In this document: positions 23,846 to 32,691 of the stretch, piece by piece | Layout: each line of letters starts with the position of its first letter | Position numbering within the stretch: the first letter of the stretch is position 1 | Source: CAVQGZ01 sp964356295 | GTDB taxonomy: Bacteria; Actinomycetota; Actinomycetes; Jiangellales; Jiangellaceae | Direction of reading: 5' to 3' | Assembly (NCBI GenBank): GCA_964356295.1 | Contig: CAYHHE010000014.1 | Span: 1-44,867 of the forward strand | DNA length: 44,867 bases | Notes under the pieces: generated by a model | What the model was told of the DNA's origin: nothing | Seen by the model: the letters and a program-made list of their open reading frames with translations, nothing else | Databases searched by the model: none | Translations under genes and position numbers: made by a program

Positions 23846-26110
23846 TCAAGGGCTGACCGGGTGCACGGTGGTCAGCAGCGCGGCGTCCGCCCTGCCATGA
23901 GCCGCGCCGTCGCGGGTGATCTCGATCCGCTGCTGCCTGCCGCGGATGGTCAGGGTGAAGGCGAGTCGCTCCCAGCGCTCCGGAAGCGCAGGACGGGTCC
24001 GCACCGTCCCGTCGCTGGAGACAGTCACACCCGCGAAGCCGAACACCACGGCCTGCCACACCCCACCGCAGGACGCGCCGTGGATGCCGTCCGCGGCGTT
24101 GCCGCGCACGTCCTGCAGGTCGACCAGCGCGGCACGCCGGAAGTGCTCCATCGCATCGTCGGCCAGGCCCGCACGTGCGGCGATGATCGCCTGCATCGCC
24201 GGACCCAGGGACGAGCCGTAGACGTGGTCGGTACGTGGCGTGTAATAGGCGTAGTTCGTCCGTAGCTGCTGCTCGGAGAACTCCTCCTCACGCAGCAGCG
24301 TCAGCATCAGCACGTCCGGCTGCTTGAGCACCTGGGACCGGTTGACCCCGTCGACCCCGAGGATCGCCTGCATCGAACGGGTTCGTGGCTCGAAGCCGGC
24401 CAGGTCGATGTCCTGCAGGTCGAGGTAGCCGCGGAACTGCGGGATCAGCCCGTCAGGCAGCACGTCGACGACGATGCCGGCCGCCACCTGCGACCAACGG
24501 CTCAGCTCGTCCTGGCTCAACCGGAGACCCTCGAGGAGGGCCGCGGCCCGCTGCGGGTCGTAGGCCTGCAGCCATCCGAGCGCGTGCAGACCGGCGCCTA
24601 TGGCCCAACGCGCCATGGCGTTGGTGAAGGCGTTGTCGTCGACGTGCTCGTGGTACTCATCCGGCCCGATCACGTCGCGGTAGTGGTAGGTGCCGTCGTC
24701 GTCCGGCTCGGCCCGGGAGGCGTAGTAGCGCGCGGTGTCCACCACCAGCTCGGCGCCGCGGGCTGCCATCCAGCGGTCGTCCCCGGTCACCCGCCAGTAG
24801 GTCGTGGCTGCGTAGGCGATGTCCGCGGAGATGTGGATCTCGATGTCACCGGTCCACACCCGAGCCAGCGCACCGGGGTCGGTCACATCGGGCATCCAGG
24901 CCGGCGTGACCTCGGTCCCGGTGTCGGCGCTCTCCCAGGGGAACGCCGCCCCCCGCAGGCCGGCCCGCGCGGCCTTGTCCCGAGCCTGCGCAAGCCGGTG
25001 CCAGCGGTAGTCGAGCAGGTTGCGGGCGACATCGGGCAGGGTGTGGATGAACACCGGCAGCATGAAGACCTCGGTGTCCCAGAACGTGTGGCCGTGGTAC
25101 CCGAACCCCGACAGGGTCTTGGCGCCGATGTTGACCTGGTCGTCATCGCGTGGCCCGACGATGAGCAGGTGGAAGAGGTTGAACCGGACGGCCAGGGCCA
25201 TCTGCTCGTCCCCGTCGATCTCGATGTCGCAGCGCGACCAGTCGGCAGCCCAGCGGCGGGCGCTGGCGTCGGCCAGCTCGTCCACCGTCCCGGCCTGCTC
25301 GGCCATCGCCATCGCCGCCGAGGCGAGACTGCGACCGGCTTCGGGGTCTCCGGATTCTGGGTCGCCTGCCTCGGGGTCTCGTGAGCTGACGTAGGCCACG
25401 ACCTTGTCGATTCCCACCGTGGTGCCCGCCGCAGCGTCGAACCGCACCACCCGGGACACCGCGCCCGGAACCTCCCAGCGCTGCGAGGGAGCAGCAGTCC
25501 CGGACGCACTCACGCGAGCCGCGAGTGCCACCTGGTAGCGGCCGTCCCGGGTGCGCACCCACATCCCGTCGACGCCTGTGGCGGAGTTGCCGAGAGCGGC
25601 CAGGTGCTCGGTGTGCATGACGAGGGTGGTGCCGTTGCCGACGTTCCCGGCCGAGGACACGATAGGGGCGCGGATCTCCACGGTGCTGTCCTGCTCCGGG
25701 CTGACCCGGACCGTGACCACGGCGAGGTGCCGCTGCACCATCGACGCGAACCGCCGGAACTCCAACCGGGCGGCAGCGCCGCTCGGCGCCACCCAGCGCA
25801 GCGACCGCCGAAGCTCTCCGGTGCGCAGATCCAGGGTCCGGCGGTAGTCATCGACCTCGCCTCGGTGCATCGCGAACTCCTCGCCGTCCACCAGCACCGT
25901 CAAGGCGGTCCAGTCCGGCATGTTCGCGATCTCGGTGACGGCGATGGGGACGGCATCGAACACCCCGTGGAGGAAGGTCGTGCGCCACTCCCCCGATGCC
26001 TGCTCCTCGAAGGTCCCCCGGGTCGACAGGTATCCGTTCCCGATCGTGAAGACCGTCTCGTCATGGTGCTGCTTCGCGGCGTCGAAGGAGGTCTGCTCAA
26101 CGGTCCACAT
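23846..26110 (-). CDS. Glycoside hydrolase family 65 disaccharide phosphorylase
   Basis: A 754-residue GH65 enzyme, expected to split an alpha-glucoside with phosphate to give beta-glucose-1-phosphate. The N-terminal beta-sandwich runs to about residue 280. The (alpha/alpha)6 barrel carries GYHGHTFWDTEVFMLP and the likely general acid Glu485 in IGPDEYHEHVDDN. KQPDVLML and the phosphate-loop region TDHVYGSSLGPA follow, the latter differing from the TxHxSSLS of trehalose phosphorylases. Substrate (maltose, trehalose, kojibiose, nigerose or another) is unresolved. No beta-phosphoglucomutase gene is adjacent. A short internal repeat of GDPE units lies in the sandwich near residue 245. The start ATG 26110 has GAGGA 5 nt upstream. 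glgX is upstream on the same strand, 148 nt away. Confidence 0.9.
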   Translation of the reverse strand: MWTVEQTSFDAAKQHHDETVFTIGNGYLSTRGTFEEQASGEWRTTFLHGVFDAVPIAVTEIANMPDWTALTVLVDGEEFAMHRGEVDDYRRTLDLRTGELRRSLRWVAPSGAAARLEFRRFASMVQRHLAVVTVRVSPEQDSTVEIRAPIVSSAGNVGNGTTLVMHTEHLAALGNSATGVDGMWVRTRDGRYQVALAARVSASGTAAPSQRWEVPGAVSRVVRFDAAAGTTVGIDKVVAYVSSRDPEAGDPESGDPEAGRSLASAAMAMAEQAGTVDELADASARRWAADWSRCDIEIDGDEQMALAVRFNLFHLLIVGPRDDDQVNIGAKTLSGFGYHGHTFWDTEVFMLPVFIHTLPDVARNLLDYRWHRLAQARDKAARAGLRGAAFPWESADTGTEVTPAWMPDVTDPGALARVWTGDIEIHISADIAYAATTYWRVTGDDRWMAARGAELVVDTARYYASRAEPDDDGTYHYRDVIGPDEYHEHVDDNAFTNAMARWAIGAGLHALGWLQAYDPQRAAALLEGLRLSQDELSRWSQVAAGIVVDVLPDGLIPQFRGYLDLQDIDLAGFEPRTRSMQAILGVDGVNRSQVLKQPDVLMLTLLREEEFSEQQLRTNYAYYTPRTDHVYGSSLGPAMQAIIAARAGLADDAMEHFRRAALVDLQDVRGNAADGIHGASCGGVWQAVVFGFAGVTVSSDGTVRTRPALPERWERLAFTLTIRGRQQRIEITRDGAAHGRADAALLTTVHPVSP

Positions 26111-26147
26111 GAGTCCTCATCCAGTCGGCGCGTCAGAGTCGACGACG

Positions 26148-26153
26148 ATGCTA
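26148..26153 (-). promoter_or_regulatory. Possible -10 box of the GH65 gene
   Basis: TAGCAT on the minus strand would start a transcript with a leader of about 30 nt that includes the GAGGA ribosome-binding site before ATG 26110. No matching -35 box is evident. Confidence 0.3.
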
Positions 26154-26258
26154 GGCAGTCCCCGCGGCATGGGCTGCGTCGAGTGTTCGTCATGCGCCGC
26201 TGGTTCGACGCATCGACCTATGAGAAGCCAGGCGCCGACCGCCAGCGAGGGGTGGGGG

Positions 26259-28358
26259 TCAGCCGGGGAGGCGCCGCAGCACCAGGACCGACCGGCCTGC
26301 CAGCAGGACGGTCCCTCCCGCTGGGACAGGGTCGCCGTCCGCGGCCGGGTCGGCGGTGTCGATGGCCGTGGACCAGGCGGCCCCGTGGTCGCCCGGGGGC
26401 AGGGTGAAGGTGGCCTCGTCCCAGTGGCCGTTGACGCACAGGTAGAAGGTGTCGCTGGTGCGCACCTCGCCGTGGCGACCGCGCTTGCCGACGATGTCGC
26501 CGTTGAGGAAGACGGCGAGCTGGAGCATGCCCGGGTAGTCCCAGTCGGCCTGGGTCATCGGCTGACCGTCAGGGGCGTACCAGACCAGGTCCGGGAGCGG
26601 GGAACCAGGTTGGATCTGCCCGGAGAAGTAGTGCCGGCGGCGGAAGACGCTGTTGCGGGTCCGTAGCTCGATCAGTCGGCGGACGAAGTCCAGCAGGTCG
26701 GTGTCCGCCCCGTCCCAGTCGAGCCAGGAGATCTCGTTGTCCTGGCAGTAGCCGTTGTTGTTGCCGTGCTGGGTGTGCCCGATCTCGTCCCCAGCCAGCA
26801 GCATCGGGACCCCTTGGGAGAGCACGAGCGTCGTGAGGAGGTTGCGCTGCTGACGCGCCCGCAACGCCAGCACCTCAGGGTCGTCGGTGTCGCCCTCCAC
26901 CCCGCAGTTCCACGACCGGTTGTGGCTGTCCCCGTCCCGGTTGCTCTCGCCGTTGGCCTCGTTGTGCTTGTCGTTGTAGGAGACCAGGTCGCGCAGGGTG
27001 AACCCGTCGTGAGCGGTGACGAAGTTGACACTGGCGAACGGCCGCCTCCCGTCGTCTCCGTAGAGGTCGGCGGAGCCGGTGAACCGCGTCGCCATCTCGG
27101 GCATGGTTCCGGGCACGGAGCGCCACGCGTCACGGGCGCAGTCGCGGTACTTCCCGTTCCACTCCGCCCACTGCCACGGGAAGTTGCCGACCTGATACCC
27201 GCCGCCCCCGATGTCCCACGGCTCGGCGATCAGCTTCACCCCGGCGATCACCGGATCCTGCTGGACGATGTCGAAGAAGGCCGCGGTGCGTTCCGGGCTG
27301 CCGTCGTCGCGGGCCAGGGTGACGGCGAGGTCGAAGCGGAACCCGTCGACGTGCATCTCGGTTACCCAGTAGCGCAGCGAGTCCATCATGAGATGCAGGA
27401 CGAACGGGTTCTCGGTGTCCAGGCTGTTGCCGCAGCCGGTGTAGTCGATGTAGTGGGTCTTGTCCCCGGGCATGCAGTGGTAGTAGTCACCGGCGAACCC
27501 GCGGAATGCCACCGCCGGACCGAAGAACCCGCCCTCACCGGTGTGGTTGAACACCACGTCCAGGATCACCTCGATCCCGGCCCGGTGCAGGGCCTGGACC
27601 ATCCGGCGGAACTCCTGCACCTGCCGCCCGCCCCCTCCCAGGGCGGAGTACTCGTCGTGCGGGGCGAAGTACCCGATGGTCTGGTAGCCCCAGTAGTTGC
27701 GCAGCCCACGACCCTGCAGGAACGCGTCGTGGATCTTCTGGTGCACCGGCAGCAGCTCGACAGCGGTCACGCCGAGGCGCTGCAGGTAGTCGGTCACCGA
27801 CGGCTCGGTGAACGCGGCGTACGTGCCCTGCAGCCGCTCGTCCATGCCCGGCCACCGCTTCGTGAACCCCTTGACGTGGGCCTCGTAGATGACCGTCTCG
27901 TCCAGGCTGGTCAGCGGCGGGGCGTCGTCGGCCCAGTCGAAGAACGGGTTCACCACGACCGAGCGGGGCACGTACGCGGCGTTGTCCTCGGTGTTCGGCG
28001 ACAGGTCGCTGTTCGCGATCGCCAGCGAGGAGTGCGGGGTGATACCCCCGTCGATCGCCTGGGCGTGGGGGTCGAGCAGCAGCTTCGCGGGGTTGCAGTT
28101 GCGGCCGTGCCGCGGGTCCCAGGGGCCGTGCACCCGGAACCCGTACCGCGTCCCCGGCTCCACCAGCCGCAGGTAGCCGTGGTGTACCGGACCGCTGCGG
28201 TCGGGCAGCTCCACCCGCTGCTCGCTGCCCGCCGGGTCGTCGGGGTCGAACAGGCACAGCTCCACCCCGTCCGCGTCGGGGGCATACACCGCGATGTTCG
28301 CGCCCGTCCCGTCGTAGCGAAGCCCCAGAGGGCGGGGCAGACCCGGCCACATCGTCAT
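26259..28358 (-). CDS. glgX: Glycogen debranching enzyme GlgX
   Basis: A 699-residue GH13 isoamylase-type debranching enzyme that hydrolyses alpha-1,6 branches in limit dextrins from glycogen. The N-terminal CBM48-like domain (about 10-130) begins with WPGLPRPLGLRYDGTGANIA. The catalytic barrel has VILDVVFNHT, the nucleophile Asp343 in DGFRFDLAVTL, the acid/base Glu379 in LIAEPWDIG and the third acidic residue in FVTAHDGFT. GYCQDNEISWLDW is characteristic of GlgX. I start at ATG 28358 (MTMWPG) because family proteins begin there; ATG 28484 upstream is in frame but adds non-homologous sequence. The GH65 gene downstream on the same strand suggests a shared role in alpha-glucan use. Confidence 0.94.
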   Translation of the reverse strand: MTMWPGLPRPLGLRYDGTGANIAVYAPDADGVELCLFDPDDPAGSEQRVELPDRSGPVHHGYLRLVEPGTRYGFRVHGPWDPRHGRNCNPAKLLLDPHAQAIDGGITPHSSLAIANSDLSPNTEDNAAYVPRSVVVNPFFDWADDAPPLTSLDETVIYEAHVKGFTKRWPGMDERLQGTYAAFTEPSVTDYLQRLGVTAVELLPVHQKIHDAFLQGRGLRNYWGYQTIGYFAPHDEYSALGGGGRQVQEFRRMVQALHRAGIEVILDVVFNHTGEGGFFGPAVAFRGFAGDYYHCMPGDKTHYIDYTGCGNSLDTENPFVLHLMMDSLRYWVTEMHVDGFRFDLAVTLARDDGSPERTAAFFDIVQQDPVIAGVKLIAEPWDIGGGGYQVGNFPWQWAEWNGKYRDCARDAWRSVPGTMPEMATRFTGSADLYGDDGRRPFASVNFVTAHDGFTLRDLVSYNDKHNEANGESNRDGDSHNRSWNCGVEGDTDDPEVLALRARQQRNLLTTLVLSQGVPMLLAGDEIGHTQHGNNNGYCQDNEISWLDWDGADTDLLDFVRRLIELRTRNSVFRRRHYFSGQIQPGSPLPDLVWYAPDGQPMTQADWDYPGMLQLAVFLNGDIVGKRGRHGEVRTSDTFYLCVNGHWDEATFTLPPGDHGAAWSTAIDTADPAADGDPVPAGGTVLLAGRSVLVLRRLPG

Positions 28359-28459
28359 GCCCGCAGTGTGGACGGGCCGCAGACCGGACGTACCCGGTTC
28401 TGCGATGTTCGCCGCGGCCGGACGCCGCGCGCTCTGCCGACGTGAGCACCCCCGAGCCT

Positions 28460-28507
28460 CATCGTCCGAAGGAGTGTGGGTCATGGCCCTCACACCGTCG
28501 GACGATG
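28460..28507 (-). terminator. Long hairpin downstream of the membrane-anchored hydrolase gene
   Basis: CATCGTCCGA (28460-28469) and TCGGACGATG (28498-28507) are perfect inverted repeats. Inside them GTGTG (28474-28478) pairs with CACAC (28491-28495), leaving a 12-nt loop. It begins 4 nt after the stop of the minus-strand hydrolase gene. No T-run follows. Confidence 0.6.
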
Positions 28508-28511
28508 CGGC

Positions 28512-29690
28512 CTACTGGGACGTGAGCTCGCGCAGGTGGTCGCCGAGCACCTGCGCGAAGCGCTCGGGATCGGTGTTCCAGGCCCACATGTGCTCGGCGC
28601 CCTCGACGACCTCCAGACGCACCACCCCGGCCGGGGCGTTCGCGACGAACTCCTCACTCGCCTCGATCGGGTTGGTCAGGTCCTCGGTGCCGTGGATGAT
28701 CAGGGTGGGCACGTCGAGGTCGTCGACCCGGGAGACGTAGTCGGTCTCGTCGAAGTCGATGGTCACCCGCTGCTCCCCGATCCACTTGCCGGCGTTGACC
28801 AGCAGGGCAGGGTAGCCCCGCTCGGCGGCTCCGAGGTCGACGGTCTGCCCGAAGGAGGTCACGGGGGCGTCGAAGGCCATCCCGACCACGGAGTCGGCGA
28901 GGTCGGAGTTCTCCAGGAACGCCATCGAGATGGCGCCACCGGTGCTGGCGGCCAGCAGCACGACGTCCTCCGCCCCGTTGTCCAGGGCGTAGCGGACCGC
29001 GGCCTCCAGATCGGGCCACTCGGTCATGCCGAAGTTGCTGATGCCGTCCTCGGGCTGGCCCTCGAGGTCGTCCCGGAAGGTGATGAGCAGCGTCGGCAGC
29101 CCGACCTCGTGCGCGGTCTGCAGCATGCGCAGGCCCTCGTTGCGGGTGGCCCCCCGGCCGTGGCTGAAGATCGCCCAGGTGTCGGACTCGCCGGGGACGA
29201 ACCAGGCCGGCGAGGGACCGAGCGGGGTGTCGATGTCCACCTCGGTGAAGTCCAGCCCGAGCCCGCGTCGGGGGTCGCCCGGGAAGTAGTTGTACTCCAC
29301 CCGAGCCTGGCTGCCCGTGGCGGGCAGCTGCCCCAGCACCTCGATGACCTCTCGGGTGGCGACCGCTCCGTCGGTATCCGAGACACGGTCGACCTGGAGG
29401 TAGTCGTCCCCCGCAAGCCTCACACCGGCGATCCCGGCGCTCGTCGCGTCCTCGTCCGGCGGGGTCTCCATCTCCAGGGCGATGCTCTGCTTGTCGGCGG
29501 TGACCACGGTGTCCGGGAAGTCCTCGGAGTAGTCCTTGATGGTCATCCCATCGATCAGCTGGCCACTGATGTACCAGACCGCGCCCAGGAACGCCAGCAC
29601 CAGCACGAGCAGCAGGACGAGCAGCACGACGGCCACCCGCCTGCCCCTGCGTCGGGTCGTGGGTTCAGGGGCCGCCTGGCTGACCGTCAT
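28512..29690 (-). CDS. Membrane-anchored alpha/beta hydrolase
   Basis: A 392-residue protein. A basic N-terminus (TTRRRGRR) precedes one strong hydrophobic helix (about residues 21-42), so it is a type II-like anchored protein with the enzyme outside the membrane. Then comes an extended beta-rich stretch of about 110 residues without a recognised domain. The alpha/beta hydrolase domain starts near 160: SHGRGATRNEGLR (oxyanion region), the nucleophile Ser in LLAASTGGAIS, the Asp in IIHGTEDLTNP and the His in GAEHMWAW. The substrate is unknown; esters or acyl groups of the cell envelope are one possibility. ATG 29688-29690 is chosen because the upstream open frame has no homology. A long hairpin follows its stop. 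Confidence 0.85.
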   Translation of the reverse strand: MTVSQAAPEPTTRRRGRRVAVVLLVLLLVLVLAFLGAVWYISGQLIDGMTIKDYSEDFPDTVVTADKQSIALEMETPPDEDATSAGIAGVRLAGDDYLQVDRVSDTDGAVATREVIEVLGQLPATGSQARVEYNYFPGDPRRGLGLDFTEVDIDTPLGPSPAWFVPGESDTWAIFSHGRGATRNEGLRMLQTAHEVGLPTLLITFRDDLEGQPEDGISNFGMTEWPDLEAAVRYALDNGAEDVVLLAASTGGAISMAFLENSDLADSVVGMAFDAPVTSFGQTVDLGAAERGYPALLVNAGKWIGEQRVTIDFDETDYVSRVDDLDVPTLIIHGTEDLTNPIEASEEFVANAPAGVVRLEVVEGAEHMWAWNTDPERFAQVLGDHLRELTSQ

Positions 29691-29798
29691 GAGGCCACAC
29701 CCTGGACGAGTGCGGCGTCGTTGACAAGATCTCGTCACGCCGGGTCCGAGTGCCCCGGGTGGGCAGCCCCGGCTCACCGGTGGGATGCTGGCCGTACC

Positions 29799-30323
29799 AT
29801 GACCGAGCACCAGACCTACGACGTCCTCGAGCGCCGGCCGGGATTCGAGCTGCGGCACTACCCGGCGCACGTGGTCGCCGAGGTCGAGGTGCGAGGGTCC
29901 TTCGAGGGCGCCGGGAACACGGCCTTCCGGCCGCTGGCGTCCTACATCACCCGCGGCGGGGTCGCGATGACGGCACCAGTGCTGCAGCACGCCGTGGACG
30001 AGGCGGATGACGCCACCACCGCCGGGGCCTACCGCGTCGCGTTCGTGATGCCCGCCGGAGCCAGCCTCGCGTCCCTGCCGATCCCGCAGGACGCCCGCGT
30101 GACGATCCGCGAGGTGCCCGAGGAGCAGGCCGCCGCGCTCGCCTTCTCCGGACGGTGGACCCGTGCGTCGTTCCGTCGGCACGTCGCCGACCTGCAGGAG
30201 GCGGTGACGCGCGACGGGCTCCAGCCTGCCGGCCCGGTGCGCTGGGCACGGTTCGACCCGCCCTGGACCCCGTGGTTCCTGCGGCACAACGAGGTGGTGC
30301 TGCCGGTGCACCCCAGGGACTGA
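29799..30323 (+). CDS. SOUL family heme-binding protein
   Basis: A 174-residue protein of the SOUL/HBP family (PF04832 type). The signature parts are YDVLERRPGFELRHYPAHVV, a middle FRPLASYITR, VAMTAPVLQ, and YRVAFVMPAG. Family members bind heme or other tetrapyrroles in some eukaryotes; bacterial roles are poorly known. No signal peptide is seen. The start is ATG 29799 and the upstream region (108 nt) is shared with the divergent hydrolase gene. Its TGA and the stop of the S1C protease gene on the other strand are separated by one base. Confidence 0.9.
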   Translation: MTEHQTYDVLERRPGFELRHYPAHVVAEVEVRGSFEGAGNTAFRPLASYITRGGVAMTAPVLQHAVDEADDATTAGAYRVAFVMPAGASLASLPIPQDARVTIREVPEEQAAALAFSGRWTRASFRRHVADLQEAVTRDGLQPAGPVRWARFDPPWTPWFLRHNEVVLPVHPRD

Positions 30324-30324
30324 C

Positions 30325-31269
30325 TCAGTCGGCCAGCTCGGTGGGTCGTGCGATCACGTCCACCATGGCGCCGTTGCGGTGCGTCGTGATCGCCAGTGGC
30401 TGACCGATCGCCTCGGCGAACATGCGCCGCGCAAGGCCCTGGGCGTCGCTGACCGGCTCGCCCGCCACGCTGACCAGCACGTCGCCGACTCGCAGCCCGG
30501 CTCGGTCGGCCGGGCTGCCGGGCTCCACGTGGACGATGCGGACGCCGCGCCGCCGCCCGGTGCGTTCAGCCAGCGCCGACGGGAGCGGCGCGGGGGCGGT
30601 CGCCACGCCGAGGAACGCCCGACGCACCCGTCCCTCGCGCAGCAGCGTGGTCACGATCCGCATGGTCGTGCCGTTGACCGGCACCGCCAGCCCGAGCCCG
30701 ATCCCGGCGACTGCGGTGTTGATGCCGACGACTCGTGCCGCGGAGTCGGCCAGCGCGCCGCCAGAGCTGCCCGGGTTGAGCGCCGCGTCGGTCTGGATGA
30801 CGTCCTCGATGAGGCGGATGGTGCCTGCGCTGCGCGCCGGGAGGGAGCGACCGAGCGCGCTCACGACCCCGGCGGTGACCGAGCCGGCCAGCCCGAGCGG
30901 GTTGCCCACGGCAACGACCAGCTGCCCGACAACCAGGTCGTCGGCGCTGCCGAGAGTGGCCGGAGCGGGCGTCGGCCCGTCCGCGCGGAGCACGGCCAGG
31001 TCCGAGAGCCGATCCCGGCCGATGACCCGCACTCCCAGCTCGGCACCGTCGGCGAAGGCTGCGGTCCCGCTGTCCGAATCTGCGACGACGTGCGCATTGG
31101 TCAGCAGGAATCCGTCCGCGGTGAACACCACCGCCGACCCGGCGCCGACCTGTGCCGGCCTGCCGCGTCGCTGCCGAGCGATCGAGACGCTGGCGATGGA
31201 GGGAAGCAGCGCGGAGGCAACCGCGCTCACCACTCGCGAGTAGGCATCGAGAGCCTCGACGTCGTCCAT
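30325..31269 (-). CDS. S1C (HtrA/DegP-like) serine protease with PDZ domain, no signal peptide
   Basis: A 314-residue trypsin-like protease with complete triad: His60 (LLTNAHVV), Asp90 (LSDLAVLRAD) and Ser169 (NPGSSGGAL). A C-terminal PDZ domain (about 215-305) contains GVRIVHVEPGSPADRAGLRVGDVLVS. Unlike most HtrA proteins it begins directly with a soluble helix (MDDVEALDAYSRVVSAVASAL) and has neither signal peptide nor membrane anchor, so it probably works in the cytoplasm. The start ATG 31267-31269 is set by AGGAGG 4 nt upstream. It is the last of three same-strand genes (subtilase, alpha/beta hydrolase, S1C), after a 125-nt gap in which I see no gene. Confidence 0.92.
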   Translation of the reverse strand: MDDVEALDAYSRVVSAVASALLPSIASVSIARQRRGRPAQVGAGSAVVFTADGFLLTNAHVVADSDSGTAAFADGAELGVRVIGRDRLSDLAVLRADGPTPAPATLGSADDLVVGQLVVAVGNPLGLAGSVTAGVVSALGRSLPARSAGTIRLIEDVIQTDAALNPGSSGGALADSAARVVGINTAVAGIGLGLAVPVNGTTMRIVTTLLREGRVRRAFLGVATAPAPLPSALAERTGRRRGVRIVHVEPGSPADRAGLRVGDVLVSVAGEPVSDAQGLARRMFAEAIGQPLAITTHRNGAMVDVIARPTELAD

Positions 31270-31394
31270 GCGACCTCCTGCATGAGCACCCATGTGGACC
31301 CAACGCAGCAGTGCGGGTGCGCGCAACCCCCGTCCGCCGACAGCGGAATGAGGCATCGGCGCATCGAGGTGGCGGCGCGCGAGTGCGCGTGGAG

Positions 31395-32681
31395 TCAGCG
31401 CAACCGCATGGCGTGGGCGAGGGCGTTGACGACCGCGGAGTTGGTGACGTCGCTGTGCCCGCTGACGTGATCGTCGGCGAGCAGGTTGACGATCGAGCCG
31501 TCGGCGAAGGTGTAGGAGCCGTCCTCGTCGAGCATGGGCAGCTCCGTGGCGGAGGTGCCGACCGATCCGTTGGCGCCGATACCGCCGTAGAGGTCTGAGC
31601 GGTCGCCGAGTCCCGCGCCGGTCTGGCGCGCCAGTCGGGACGCGACGGCGTAGGCGAGGTGCACGGCTCGGTCGTTGTGCGTGTGGGTGATGAGCAGGGG
31701 CCCCTGGATGCGTCCGCTGGTCACCGCTGCGCGGAACGCCCCGTCCTTGCCGGTGTCGGCGTAGTTGGGGGTGAACCCGTAGTGACTGAAGGCGCCCTGC
31801 AGCAGGGTCACCGACGCGATCGGGGTGCTGGCGGCGGTGGCTGCTGCGGCCACCACGCGGGCCCCGAAGGAGTGACCGGCCAGGTGCACACGTGGCCCGC
31901 TGGGCAGTGCGTTGATGCGGTCGACGAGCGGGGCGAGGCCGTTGGCACCGACGTCCCCGGCGCGGGCCTTCATCGTGTAGTAGGTGAAGGTGTTGAGCAC
32001 CTGTCGGGCCAGTGAGCTCCACGACTGCCCGAACAGCCCCGCCCCTGCCGTGGCGCTTCCGGCAGGGAGCAGGTCGGGGGCCACTCCGGGTGCGGTGTCC
32101 GGCTCGGCCGGGGCCGCGCCCACGGCGTCGCCGCCTCCCACGGCAGCGTCCCGCACCGCAGAGAACACCTCGTCAGGGTCACTGCGCAGCAGTGCCGACG
32201 GGACGCCGTCCTCGTCATCTGTGGCCGCCCCGGGCTCGTCGAGCAGCTGGCGCGCCAGCGCGACGAACTGGGCCCGGCCGTCAGCCGAGTCCAGCTGGGC
32301 GGCAGCCTGGTGCAGCGCGGATGCCACCGCGGCGTCGTCCACCGCGGCGTCGATGGCCTCGGACAACGCGGTGTCCTGGTCGGAGACCGACACCCCACCA
32401 CCGGCGATGTCCTCCTCGTCCGCCCAGCGCACCGACGGCCACAGGATTCCGATGATCACCGGTCGGGCGGACGTCGATGCCGGCAGCAGCCTCGACAGCG
32501 CACTGTTGACCCGGTCGTAGAGCCGGCGGGCAGCGGGCATGTCGTTGTTCCATCCGTGGCACAGCACCAGCACGTCAGTGGCCTGCTCACGCTCGAGCAT
32601 CGCCATGGCCTCGCTGAGCTCCGCCTGGTCGGCCACGGCGCCGGCCTTGGTGAACTCGATGACGGACAGCGGCAGAGTCAT
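31395..32681 (-). CDS. Cytoplasmic alpha/beta hydrolase-like protein in a subtilase operon
   Basis: A 428-residue predicted serine hydrolase. The N-terminal core has VLVLCHGWNNDMPAAR (oxyanion loop) and IIGILWPSVRWADEED. A low-similarity insert of about 130 residues rich in Ala, Asp and Gly follows (about 95-225). The core resumes with the nucleophile elbow LAGHSFGAR (Ser271) and SVTLLQGAFSHYGF. A C-terminal His candidate is in LADDHVSGHSDV; LLITHTHNDRAVHLAY also holds candidates. No signal peptide is seen. Substrate and family name are unknown to me. ATG 32679-32681 follows AGAGGGA and begins 10 nt after the subtilase stop, so the two genes are almost certainly co-transcribed. Confidence 0.8.
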   Translation of the reverse strand: MTLPLSVIEFTKAGAVADQAELSEAMAMLEREQATDVLVLCHGWNNDMPAARRLYDRVNSALSRLLPASTSARPVIIGILWPSVRWADEEDIAGGGVSVSDQDTALSEAIDAAVDDAAVASALHQAAAQLDSADGRAQFVALARQLLDEPGAATDDEDGVPSALLRSDPDEVFSAVRDAAVGGGDAVGAAPAEPDTAPGVAPDLLPAGSATAGAGLFGQSWSSLARQVLNTFTYYTMKARAGDVGANGLAPLVDRINALPSGPRVHLAGHSFGARVVAAAATAASTPIASVTLLQGAFSHYGFTPNYADTGKDGAFRAAVTSGRIQGPLLITHTHNDRAVHLAYAVASRLARQTGAGLGDRSDLYGGIGANGSVGTSATELPMLDEDGSYTFADGSIVNLLADDHVSGHSDVTNSAVVNALAHAMRLR

Positions 32682-32691
32682 GGGGTCCCTC

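Noticed and set aside
29721..29726. TTGACA between the anchored hydrolase and SOUL genes.
   Set aside because: No matching -10 box at the right spacing; probably chance.
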